NCBI GenBank assembly: GCA_964634795.1
Contig: CAZWLL010000035.1
Coordinates: 1-21,500, forward strand
DNA from: UMGS1696 sp964634795
GTDB taxonomy: Bacteria > Bacillota > Clostridia > Oscillospirales > CAG-272
Direction of reading: 5' to 3'
DNA: 21,500 nt
Position numbers and translations under genes: made by a program. The notes under the pieces were generated by a model, which was given only the letters and a program-made list of their open reading frames with translations, was not told where the DNA came from and did not search any database. Positions within the stretch are counted from its first letter, which is position 1, and every line of letters starts with the position of its first letter. Shown here piece by piece: positions 14,367-21,438 of the stretch.

Positions 14367-14420
14367 TTCGGTATCCTTTCGTTTATATATGCAATTTAAA
14401 TTCCGTTATTGTCATTGATT

Positions 14421-14449
14421 ATTTTACCCATACAAACATCTAAAGTCAA
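14421..14449 (-). promoter_or_regulatory. Promoter of the alpha-mannosidase operon
   Basis: On the minus strand -35 TTGACT (14444-14449), 17-bp spacer, -10 TAAAAT (14421-14426). About 5 bases past the -10 an 11-base string AATGACAATAA is identical to one in the GH172 and sugar-binding-protein promoter blocks, although placed differently relative to the -10. Confidence 0.75.
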
Positions 14450-14460
14450 TGCCATAAGCA

Positions 14461-14507
14461 AAAACGCCTTATATTCGTTGCTTTCAACAGAAATAAGACG
14501 TTTTTTT
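14461..14507 (-). terminator. Terminator of the S-component/kinase operon
   Basis: Arms AACGCCTTATATT (from 14463) and AAATAAGACGTT (to 14502) form an imperfect stem around an inner GTTG/CAAC hairpin. A tracts and T tracts flank it on both sides. It lies 30 bases past the kinase stop codon and just upstream of the mannosidase promoter. Confidence 0.75.
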
Positions 14508-14536
14508 GTACATTGTGTATATTCGCATGCCGTATG

Positions 14537-15672
14537 TCAATCGTTTTCGATTACGACATCGCACTTTTCTTTTATTCCGAATGCGGAAAAGTACTTGTTT
14601 TCGAGCGGTATCCACTTATCGAAAAAGTTTTCCGCCATGTTCGGGTTACGCTTATTTATTCTCTCACGCTGAATCTCGGGTGAGGAATACACGAACACGG
14701 ACGCGTTATAGTACCCCGCTAAGCTCGGGTGCATGCTGTACGCGCCTTCTACTATATTGAGCTTCTTTTTCGGTATATCCCATCCGTCCGTCACCGTAAG
14801 TGTACCGCAGTCAAACGGACGGTATCTGACACTGTCTCCTCGACTCAGCGGCAGAAGAACCTCCTCGAGAAACCTCTCCCTGTCGACGTTTCCGCCGGGC
14901 TCGTCATATCTTTCACGTGTTCGCTGTTCTTTTCTCAGAAAAAAGTCATCCATGTGAAATACATTGCAGTCGTATATTTTTTCCGCCAGGCGAGAAAACG
15001 TAGTCTTGCCGCCCGCGCTTGTTCCGTCAACCGCAATTATGACGCTTTCTTCCGTATTCATAAGCTTGTCTATAAGTGTAAAAGCATCCATAAAAACAGC
15101 GTATTGTGTTTTTATCAGCCTATACGCAGGTTTATACTCTTCTCTGTAGCTGTCCGAATGATGGCACGGCGGGTAATGATGTGCCGCCATGTCGTCGATA
15201 AAGCCGCGCACCTCTTTTGCGTCATAGTTTACTTCCCCGTTTTGAGCCATGCCGTAAANNNNNNNNNNNNNNNNNNNNNNNNNNNNNNNNNNNNNNNNNN
15301 NNNNNNNNNNNNNNNNNNNNNNNNNNNNNNNNNNNNNNNNNNNNNNNNNNNNNNNNNNTCGGCTGATGCCGATAGTTTAAACAATTCGGCTGATGCCGAT
15401 AGTTTAAGCAGCTCCGCAAGAGTATGCGCGCTCAATCCGTTTTTTACGGCACTCAGATACACACGGGTGTATTCGCCGAGATTTTCCGTTACGTCACCGC
15501 ATGACGGTGCGCCGGCGCTTTCTTTTTTTATATAATCCTCTGCCGACGATACATCGGCTATCAAATGTCCGCAGCCGTATACGCTTTGGTATATCGCCTT
15601 GTACATATCCTGTATTTCGGAGTGAGGATACTTTTTATATAAGCTTTTTATCAGTTCGTGTGTCATATTCAT
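14537..15672 (-). CDS. Uridine-kinase-like P-loop protein with N-terminal accessory domain, split by assembly gap
   Basis: I read this as one gene interrupted by 100 Ns (15259-15358). The N-terminal piece (from 15672, MNMTHELIKSLYKKYPHSE) has YGCGHLIAD and DVTENLGEYTRVYL segments of a domain found ahead of uridine-kinase-like domains in Clostridia. It ends in two 9-aa repeats at the gap edge. The C-terminal piece has a P-loop GTSAGGKT followed by NVFHMDDFFL, RYRPFDCGT, VEGAYSMHP and a late lid arginine region (RERINKRNP), a PRK/uridine kinase pattern. The reading frame differs across the gap, so the true gap length must equal 2 modulo 3. It starts 12 bases after the S-component stop with a poor ribosome site, suggesting coupling. 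The phosphorylated substrate is unknown. Confidence 0.7.
15259..15358. other. Assembly gap (100 Ns)
   Basis: Exactly 100 unknown bases, the conventional placeholder for a gap of unknown size. It lies directly beside a 27-bp tandem repeat, which probably caused the break. Confidence 0.98.
15359..15412. repeat. Coding 27-bp tandem repeat (two visible units)
   Basis: Two adjacent 27-bp units (15359-15385, 15386-15412) differ by 2 bases near their ends. Each contains the hairpin TCGGC-TGAT-GCCGA. In the kinase frame each unit encodes nine residues (AELLKLSAS, AELFKLSAS). Further units may lie inside the adjoining gap. Confidence 0.9.
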
Positions 15673-15684
15673 ACTTCTGTTTCA

Positions 15685-16227
15685 TCAGTCCAAGACAAGC
15701 TTTGCTTTTTCAGCCGCAGCTACAAGGAGCGGAACAAGCACAAGCTGAAGAATTATGCCGGGAATCGAGCCGGTTACGGCTCCGCTTATAAACAAAGCAA
15801 ACGAAAACTCGGTATGCTGAAATCCCGCCATAACGAACTTAACGGCTCCCCATACAAGTCTTCCCGTTATCATAGCGGTCAGGAGCGAAAGATAAATTCC
15901 CGTAATATTTCTCGGAAACGCGCGGTACAAAAGGCCCGATACAGCACCGTAAACCGCCATTTCAAAAGCCATCGCAATAGCTACATAGAACGGAGGCATA
16001 CCGAACATCACGAGTCTCAAAAGAGGGGCAATAAATCCGACAACGGCACCGTACTGCCAGCCGCACAAAAAGCCGCACAGCAGAACAGGCAAATGCATCG
16101 GACAAAGCATAGAGCCGATTTGCGGTATTTGTCCCGTCAGGAACGGAAGCAGCAGAGCAAGAGCCAAGCATAATGCCGAATATGTAAGTTTTCTTACAAT
16201 TATACTCGAAGCTGTTTTCGCGTACAT
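15685..16227 (-). CDS. ECF transporter S-component (substrate-specific membrane subunit)
   Basis: A 180-aa membrane protein with about six hydrophobic segments, typical of S-components that capture a vitamin or similar scarce molecule and share the EcfA-EcfA'-EcfT module encoded elsewhere. Recognisable stretches are GQIPQIGSMLCPMHLPVLLCGF (residues 32-53) and APLLRLVMFGMPPFYVAIAMAFEMAVYG (67-94). These belong to a common clostridial S-component group whose ligand I cannot name. GAGGTG precedes the ATG. It heads an operon with the kinase gene 12 bases downstream. Its leader contains a conditional terminator, so import is probably regulated by availability of its ligand or a product. Confidence 0.85.
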   Translation of the reverse strand: MYAKTASSIIVRKLTYSALCLALALLLPFLTGQIPQIGSMLCPMHLPVLLCGFLCGWQYGAVVGFIAPLLRLVMFGMPPFYVAIAMAFEMAVYGAVSGLLYRAFPRNITGIYLSLLTAMITGRLVWGAVKFVMAGFQHTEFSFALFISGAVTGSIPGIILQLVLVPLLVAAAEKAKLVLD

Positions 16228-16237
16228 AATTCACCTC

Positions 16238-16287
16238 AAAAAAATAAGAAGATATCGTTTCTCCCACACGGAAAAACAGACATCTTC
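16238..16287 (-). terminator. Attenuator terminator in the S-component leader
   Basis: On the minus strand GAAGAT (16287-16282) pairs with ATCTTC (16253-16248). An inner stem, GTTTTTCC with GGAGAAAC-like bases, closes a GUGUG loop. A run of seven Us (16244-16238) follows, only a few bases before the GAGGTG ribosome site. A competing partner, AAGAATATCG, lies just upstream (16306-16297) and could pair with CGATATCTTCTT of the 3' arm. No known riboswitch class was recognised. Confidence 0.7.
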
Positions 16288-16336
16288 ATGATATCGATAT
16301 TCTTGTATTGTTTTTATTGCTTCTTAATTAACAGGG

Positions 16337-16369
16337 CGGCTTCTGCCGTCATAAATCGGCTTCTGCCGA
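16337..16369 (-). repeat. Twin CGGC-AGAA-GCCG hairpins at the 5' end of the leader
   Basis: Two identical small hairpins (16337-16348 and 16356-16369, minus-strand CGGCAGAAGCCG) stand 20 bases apart, right after the predicted transcription start of the S-component operon. They could protect the 5' end or be a protein-binding pair. Confidence 0.65.
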
Positions 16370-16376
16370 CAGCAAT

Positions 16377-16405
16377 ATAATACCATACCGCACGGTATTT
16401 GTCAA
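16377..16405 (-). promoter_or_regulatory. Promoter of the S-component operon with palindromic operator
   Basis: On the minus strand -35 TTGACA (16400-16405), 17-bp spacer, -10 TATTAT (16377-16382). The spacer is almost filled by the perfect palindrome ATACCG-CA-CGGTAT (16385-16398), an ideal position for a dimeric repressor. Confidence 0.85.
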
Positions 16406-16443
16406 GATTGAATCCCGAGTTTATATGTCATATAGGATATTTC

Positions 16444-16480
16444 TTGACATATTGTGCCGTAAGTGCTATAATTACTTACG
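16444..16480 (+). promoter_or_regulatory. pduL promoter with inverted repeat over the -10
   Basis: -35 TTGACA (16444-16449), 17-bp spacer, -10 TATAAT (16467-16472). A perfect 7-bp inverted repeat, CGTAAGT (16458-16464) and ACTTACG (16474-16480), flanks the -10 and may be an operator. The promoter is strong by consensus. Confidence 0.85.
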
Positions 16481-16542
16481 TAAAATTCAAGGTATTATCC
16501 GCATGAAGACTGCAGGATATGCCGCAATTCGGAGGTATTATA

Positions 16543-17115
16543 ATGTCCAAGGTTATAGTTGAAACAAGTGCGCGCCACGTACATCTTACTGAAGAGCACA
16601 TCAAAATTCTTTTCGGTGAAGGCGCTACTCTCACAAAGAAGAAAGATCTTTCACAGCCCGGTCAGTTCGCATGCGAAGAAAGAGTAACCGTTGTCGGTCC
16701 TAAGAAGTCAATTCCGAATGTTTCCATTCTCGGTCCCGCAAGAAGCGCAACCCAGGTTGAGGTTTCCCTCACAGACGCTCGTACTCTCGGCGTAACAGCT
16801 CCCGTTCGTGAATCCGGTGACATCGCAGGCTCAGCTCCATGTAAGCTCGTAGGCCCTTGCGGTGAAGTTGAAATCAGCGAAGGCGTTATCGCAGCTAAGC
16901 GTCACATTCACTTTACTCCCGCCGAAGCAGCTGAAGCAGGCGTTGAGGACAAGCAGATTGTTTCCGTTAAAATCACATCCGCCGACAGAAGCCTTACATT
17001 CGACGACGTTGTTGTTCGTGTAAGTCCTAAGTTCTCCGCAGCTATGCACATTGACACTGACGAAGCTAACGCAGCTTGCGCATTCGGTCAGTGCTGGGGT
17101 GAAATTATAAAATAA
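16543..17115 (+). CDS. pduL: PduL-type phosphate acyltransferase (phosphotransacetylase/propanoyltransferase)
   Basis: A 190-aa enzyme that interconverts acyl-CoA and acyl phosphate, here most likely acetyl-CoA and acetyl phosphate for ATP formation with acetate kinase. The two PduL half-domains are visible: SARHVHLTEEH with H12 and H14, KKDLSQPGQFACEE (34-45), ILGPARSATQVEVSLTDAR (62-80), then EGVIAAKRHIHFTP with H121 and H123, and MHIDTDEANAA with H169. The histidines correspond to the two-zinc site of this family. GGAGG eight bases upstream fixes the start. There is no N-terminal encapsulation peptide and no shell genes, so it is probably a free cytosolic enzyme. Codon choice appears restricted, as in highly expressed genes. 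It is monocistronic. Confidence 0.95.
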   Translation: MSKVIVETSARHVHLTEEHIKILFGEGATLTKKKDLSQPGQFACEERVTVVGPKKSIPNVSILGPARSATQVEVSLTDARTLGVTAPVRESGDIAGSAPCKLVGPCGEVEISEGVIAAKRHIHFTPAEAAEAGVEDKQIVSVKITSADRSLTFDDVVVRVSPKFSAAMHIDTDEANAACAFGQCWGEIIK

Positions 17116-17140
17116 TTTCTAAAATTATAAAATAATTTTC
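17102..17140. repeat. AT-rich 20-bp tandem duplication at the pduL stop
   Basis: The last codons and stop of pduL (AAATTATAAAATAATTT) are repeated once immediately downstream, and each copy is itself a near-perfect inverted repeat. It looks like a slippage duplication without evident function. Confidence 0.6.
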
Positions 17141-17156
17141 ATTGGATAAAAACTAT

Positions 17157-17190
17157 AAGGCGGCACTTTTAAAGTACCGCCTTTCGTTTT
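17157..17190 (+). terminator. pduL terminator 1
   Basis: Stem AAGGCGGcACTTT (17157-17169) with AAAGTaCCGCCTT (17171-17183), one internal mismatch, followed by a T-rich tail to 17190. Confidence 0.85.
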
Positions 17191-17200
17191 ATTCAGGACA

Positions 17201-17228
17201 AAAAAAGAAGCCTTGCGGCTTCTTTTTT
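17201..17228. terminator. Bidirectional terminator between pduL and the SLH protein gene
   Basis: AAAAAAGAAGCC (17201-17212) and GGCTTCTTTTTT (17217-17228) form a perfect stem with a TTGC loop, with a T run on either strand. It ends the minus-strand surface-protein gene seven bases after its stop and backs up the pduL terminator. Confidence 0.9.
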
Positions 17229-17234
17229 GTTTAA

Positions 17235-20030
17235 TTACTTATTGTTCCAATCAAGTACGATGTCGCAGTACTTTTCGAGAAGCTGTGCAAGTTCACTTCT
17301 CTTAGCCTCACCCTTAGGATCGATTCTGGATGTGCTTACCTTTACGAGGAAGTTCTGCTGGCTTGCGTACTTAACGGCGTTCTTTGCCCAATCCGCAACT
17401 TCATCCGCGTCAGACGCGTTGATTGATGTGCCGGAGATGCTTATCTTCTTATTCTCAACGAACATTGAATACTTGTACATAAGAACGTACATCTGCTGGT
17501 GAGTAATCTTGTTGTCGGGACCGAATGTTCCGTCGCCGTAGCCTTCTACGATGCCCATCTGTGTAGCCCATTCAACGTAAGGAGCATACCATGATGTTGT
17601 GGAGTTGATCGGAACGTCGGAGTAGCTGGAGGTCTTGAATCTGGAAACATCAACACCTGCGAGTCTGCCGAGAACCGTAACGAACATTGCACGTGTCATA
17701 GTGGTGTCGGGGCTGAACTTTGTGGTTGTTGTGCCCTTGAAGAGGCTGTTTTCATATACAAACTTTACTGCGCTGTAGTATGAATCGGAGGAGGAAACGT
17801 CTGTGAAGGGGTTAGTCCAGTTCTTTGTTGTGTCTGTCTTCTTGAATGTTACGGAAACCTTCTGTGATTTAGCTACTGACTTAAGAGTATATGTGATAAC
17901 GCCTGAGGATGACTTTGTGTAATCCTTTTCGGATACGGACTTTGTGTCAACCTTAAGAGTATCAAGCTCATATCCTGTGGAAGGAGTGATTGTGAACTTA
18001 ACGTCGCTTCCCTGACCTATGGTAATGCTGTCGTTCTTGTCTGCTGCGGGAGTGGATGTAACCTTACCGTTGCTTCCTACATCGAGTGTAAGAGTGTAAA
18101 TGCCGGGGATATCGCTGTCATACTCGAATACGAGCTTGTCGTTCTTTGCGAGTGTGATTTCAATGTCCTCATCCTCATATGTGAACTTAGCGGATGTGGA
18201 GGAGGTATTTGTTATTGTGAGAGTGTAATCCTTGTTTGTCTTTGTGATTTCCACTGTATCTGTGTAGAACTCAAGCTTGTGACCTGCGAGGTCGATTTTT
18301 ACGTTGTGAACAAGCTCAAGTTCTGTCTTCTGAGAAACTTTCTGATCTTCGCCGAGCTTGAGAAGGATTTCCTTGGAATCCTTAACCTTATCAAGGTTAA
18401 AGTCGTCCTTTACATCCTTATCCTGCTCCATTGTGTATTCGAGTGCTTCATCAATGTCTTCGTATGTTGCGATAAGCTCGTCGTCATAGTAATAGTATAC
18501 GCCGCTTCCGCCTACCTTGATTGTGAAGTCATATGATTCCTTATCTACGCTCAAACGGAGATAAGCGTACTGGGTGTCGGTCTTTTCGTTTGTGAAGAGG
18601 TCGTCATCCTCAAGAGTGTACATGTACTTACTGCTCTTTGCGTAGGTCTTATCGTTCTTGTTTGTGAGAACCTCAAGATCTGAATCGTTTGTGTATGCGT
18701 TGAGAAGGTCGTAGCCTGATACCTTAATCTGCTTGCCGGACTTTGATTCTCTGTAGTACATGTAGTCGATGTCATCAAGGCTGAACTTGTATCCTACGGG
18801 ATAGCTGGATTCGTTCATCTCAACATCGGTGATTTCGTATACGGTAAGCTCACCTGCGGCTTCGTTGATTGTAAGGCCTGTTACTTTAAGATCTACAGAG
18901 TAAATCTTGTTCTTGTTGTCGCCCGAGAGAATTGTGATTTTTACAGGTACTGTGATGTAGTTCTTGTTCGCAAGGTCAGCCTCTGTGATTGTGTAGCTGC
19001 CGACTGCAACCTTAGCTTCGCTGTCGGAAAGCGGAGTCTTTGAATTGCTTATGTTTTGGTATACCTTTACAGTCATGCCTGTAGCATCGAACTTGTCGCC
19101 TACACAATATGTGGTCTTTGTAGGAGCCTTGTTCATTTCAACAAAGTATGTGCTGTCGGTTGTGCTTGATTTATCGGAAACCTTAATTGTCTTTGTGTCG
19201 GACTGCACGCCGTTGAATATTACGTAAATGCTGTTGTCGCCGCTCTTGAATGTGTAGCTTGAGCTTACCTTATTGCCGTTTACGTAAGTATCAAAGCCGT
19301 CGATAAGGGTTATGTCTGAGCCGTCATTGTAGGTTACTTTTACTTCCATTTCGGGAAGCGCGTCACCTACAGTGAAGTCCTGAGTCTTCATGTAGGAAAT
19401 ATCAACCGATTTGATTGTCTTTTCGGATACGTTTATATCAAGTGTGTCGGAAACACCCTTGTACCATACCTTAACCTTTTTATCGGATGACTTAAGAGCA
19501 CCTGAGGGTTCTACTGAAAGTTCGTTTATCGGAGCATATCCTGTGCTTGTCGAACCGTCTTTGTATTTTGCTTTAACCTTAAGGGAAGCAACGTCAAATG
19601 ACTGACCAACAATGTAGTCCTTTGTATAAGAATCGATTATAAGAGATTCAACGGTATTTTCTTCCATGTTGTATGTTACGGATGCGCTGTTGCCTGAGTT
19701 GTCCTCAACGCATATTTCAACAGTACCCGATTTTACGGGAGTTACGGTAGCGGTTGCACCGTTGCCTGAAACGGTCGCTACGCTTGTTTTCTTTGAATAC
19801 CAGTTATAGCTGCCGTCTCCGCCTGTTGCTTCAAGCGTAAATGTGTTTCCCGAAGTAAAATATGCGGGAATAGTATCACCTGTTATTTTCTTACCGCTTT
19901 GTGAGCCTTCGTAAATTTCAATACCGCTTGTTGTTTCCTCTTCACCTTCGGCATAGACAAAAACTCCCATGGGAATAATCATCATAACCGCGAGAAGCAG
20001 TGAAACGATGCTTAATAATTTGCGTTTCAT
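17235..20030 (-). CDS. Cell-surface protein with Ig-like domains and three C-terminal SLH domains
   Basis: A 931-aa secreted wall protein. The signal peptide is residues 1-27 (MKRKLLSIVS start, probable cut after VYA). The N-terminal half is a string of bacterial Ig-like modules with YIVGQSFDVASLKVKAKYKDGS and FTVGDALPEMEVKVTYNDGS (Big_3-like). A central region has a DLAGHKLEFYTDTVEI strand pattern, then an FIVAR/Flg_new-like repeat (GYELDTLKVDTKSV...YTLKSVAKSQKVSVTFKK). From about residue 745 three SLH domains follow: NPFTDVSSSDSYYSAVKFVYENSLFKG, YSDVPINSTTSWYAPYVEWATQMGIVEGYGDGTFGPDN and INASDADEVADWAKNAVKYASQQNF. SLH domains bind pyruvylated wall polysaccharide. No enzymatic domain or LPXTG motif is seen; it is probably an S-layer, adhesion or matrix protein. 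Low-cysteine, restricted-codon composition suggests abundance. Confidence 0.9.
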   Translation of the reverse strand: MKRKLLSIVSLLLAVMMIIPMGVFVYAEGEEETTSGIEIYEGSQSGKKITGDTIPAYFTSGNTFTLEATGGDGSYNWYSKKTSVATVSGNGATATVTPVKSGTVEICVEDNSGNSASVTYNMEENTVESLIIDSYTKDYIVGQSFDVASLKVKAKYKDGSTSTGYAPINELSVEPSGALKSSDKKVKVWYKGVSDTLDINVSEKTIKSVDISYMKTQDFTVGDALPEMEVKVTYNDGSDITLIDGFDTYVNGNKVSSSYTFKSGDNSIYVIFNGVQSDTKTIKVSDKSSTTDSTYFVEMNKAPTKTTYCVGDKFDATGMTVKVYQNISNSKTPLSDSEAKVAVGSYTITEADLANKNYITVPVKITILSGDNKNKIYSVDLKVTGLTINEAAGELTVYEITDVEMNESSYPVGYKFSLDDIDYMYYRESKSGKQIKVSGYDLLNAYTNDSDLEVLTNKNDKTYAKSSKYMYTLEDDDLFTNEKTDTQYAYLRLSVDKESYDFTIKVGGSGVYYYYDDELIATYEDIDEALEYTMEQDKDVKDDFNLDKVKDSKEILLKLGEDQKVSQKTELELVHNVKIDLAGHKLEFYTDTVEITKTNKDYTLTITNTSSTSAKFTYEDEDIEITLAKNDKLVFEYDSDIPGIYTLTLDVGSNGKVTSTPAADKNDSITIGQGSDVKFTITPSTGYELDTLKVDTKSVSEKDYTKSSSGVITYTLKSVAKSQKVSVTFKKTDTTKNWTNPFTDVSSSDSYYSAVKFVYENSLFKGTTTTKFSPDTTMTRAMFVTVLGRLAGVDVSRFKTSSYSDVPINSTTSWYAPYVEWATQMGIVEGYGDGTFGPDNKITHQQMYVLMYKYSMFVENKKISISGTSINASDADEVADWAKNAVKYASQQNFLVKVSTSRIDPKGEAKRSELAQLLEKYCDIVLDWNNK

Positions 20031-20082
20031 ATTAATTCCTTCCTTCTTCTTTTTCCGTTTGATTTTTGATTTTATTTAACTC

Positions 20083-20128
20083 AAATACCTATCGGTGTCG
20101 GATGCTCTTTAGACGCCGTTCGGTATTT
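20083..20128 (-). repeat. Long hairpin in the 5' region of the SLH gene
   Basis: AAATACC/GGTATTT arms (20083-20089, 20122-20128) enclose a second near-perfect 7-bp stem, CGGCGTC with GACACCG (one mismatch). No U run follows on the minus strand, so it is not a normal terminator. It lies 53 bases before the start codon and could stabilise the messenger RNA. I found no convincing promoter in 20031-20195. Confidence 0.55.
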
Positions 20129-20195
20129 TAAAGTTCCTTGAAATATGTATTTTTTCGGAGATTCCGCCGTATTTCTTATAATTATAATTTTATAA

Positions 20196-21272
20196 TCATA
20201 ATTCGAGTCTCGCTATTCTCGTTCTCACGAGGCACGAGGAATCTCCCATGCTGTCCTCACCGGCGCAGTACGATATGAGCGCCTCCCTCTCCGAGAGAAA
20301 ATGCAGTGCGGGATAGCAGTATCCCGCGTCCTCCGCGTTTTCGAGAATCTCGGGGTATGAGAAATTGACGCCGTCACTCGATTTCGCTATGACAAGGGGC
20401 GTACGCTGATGACACCAGTCCTTAGCCGCGGTAACAGACGGGGATATGGGATTCCACACGGCGAAATACTCACCCGAATATGGATTGCGCTTTATGTGAA
20501 GCGGAGAGCACGGGCCCGTGAATCTCGACGGCTGAGGAGTAAACCAGTTATGACCTCCGTCAATCGACACGCTTTCGTAGTGTCTGCCGAGATCCGTTCT
20601 GAAATAAGAGTACAGCGTTCCGCCGCTAAGCTCTATAACTCCCGGCTCCTGCAGTCCGGCAGAGGAATACGCCGCGGGAATCGAAATCGAATCCGATATT
20701 CTCTTCCATGTAAAGCCTCCGTCATATGAGGCGAAAAACTCCGCTATCGCGCGTGAGTCCACACTTTCTCCATAGCCGTAGTGATTCATCGCCGAGCGAT
20801 GCAGTGCCACGGGCAGAATAAGAGTTCCGTTTTCGGTTTTCAGTACTCTGTCGTTGTTCACAACATAATAATCTCTGAATTTTTCGGGGGCACATCTTAT
20901 TTCCTCGCCGAGAGTTTCAAAGCCGTCACCGCTTCGGCGCAGAATTACCTCTGACCACATACCCTTATGCTTCACGAGGTAAAACAGTCCGCTTTCCCCG
21001 TTCGGCATTTCAAGAAGCGACACGCTCATGCAGTTTGTCTCGTCCCTTGTTCTGTCGGGCTTTACCAGAATTTTCGGAGACGTAAAATGCTCTCCGCCGT
21101 CATCGGAATAAATCACCGCTATTTCACAGTACGCGCCGTCACTCGAGCTTGTTCCGCTGTAGCGTGAATACGCATAGGCTATTCTTCCGTCACTCAGTCC
21201 GAGAAACGAGCCTTCGCTGTTCCGCGGATTTCCTTCGGCAGGCGGAAGATCGATGAGTCTTGTTAATTTCAT
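20196..21272 (-). CDS. Sialidase-like (BNR/Asp-box) beta-propeller protein
   Basis: A 358-aa protein of the sialidase superfamily (BNR_2 type). Asp-box motifs S-x-D-x-G-x-x-W/F occur at SDDGGEHF (56-63), SYDGGFTW (182-189) and SIDGGHNW (236-243), with a degenerate SSDGVNF (298-304), giving the spacing of a six-bladed propeller. No signal peptide or anchor is present, so it acts in the cytosol or is not a classical secreted sialidase. Candidate catalytic features are the N-terminal PRNSEGSF arginine region, E209 in LQEPG and Y318/Y320 in GYCYPA, but the full sialidase arginine triad was not verified. The start at 21272 is fixed by GGAGG; a longer frame to 21386 runs into the structured repeat and is rejected. 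The substrate is uncertain (sialic acid or another acidic sugar). Confidence 0.8.
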   Translation of the reverse strand: MKLTRLIDLPPAEGNPRNSEGSFLGLSDGRIAYAYSRYSGTSSSDGAYCEIAVIYSDDGGEHFTSPKILVKPDRTRDETNCMSVSLLEMPNGESGLFYLVKHKGMWSEVILRRSGDGFETLGEEIRCAPEKFRDYYVVNNDRVLKTENGTLILPVALHRSAMNHYGYGESVDSRAIAEFFASYDGGFTWKRISDSISIPAAYSSAGLQEPGVIELSGGTLYSYFRTDLGRHYESVSIDGGHNWFTPQPSRFTGPCSPLHIKRNPYSGEYFAVWNPISPSVTAAKDWCHQRTPLVIAKSSDGVNFSYPEILENAEDAGYCYPALHFLSEREALISYCAGEDSMGDSSCLVRTRIARLEL

Positions 21273-21289
21273 TTGGCACCTCCGAAATG

Positions 21290-21438
21290 TTAAACTTAAA
21301 GAACGGAACTTGCGCGTTTGCCGCAGGCAATTTTCAAAACTCTTTAGAGTTTCACATCTTTGATGTTTGAAAAAGTGCAAGTTCAAGAGTGGGACGGTTG
21401 TCTCTCCTACTAAGCTGAAGATTATCCCCGCTCAACTG
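21290..21438. repeat. 149-bp structured direct repeat, unit 1
   Basis: One complete unit, repeated from 21439. It contains an outer inverted repeat GAACTTGC (21306-21313)/GCAAGTTC (21377-21384), inside which TTTTCAAA (21331-21338) can pair with TTTGAAAA (21366-21373). Three small hairpins are also present: TTGCC-GCA-GGCAA (21318-21330), AAACTCT-TT-AGAGTTT (21337-21352) and ACATC-TTT-GATGT (21354-21366). The module shared with position 43 lies at 21396-21429. Confidence 0.85.

Noticed and set aside
15359..15412. CRISPR repeats
   Set aside because: The two 27-bp units are directly adjacent with no spacer and lie in frame in a coding region.
16228..16376. PreQ1, thiamine or FMN riboswitch before the S-component
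   Set aside because: None of the core consensus strings of these classes could be found in the leader.
16543..17115. Bacterial microcompartment locus
   Set aside because: There are no shell protein genes, and PduL lacks the N-terminal encapsulation peptide.
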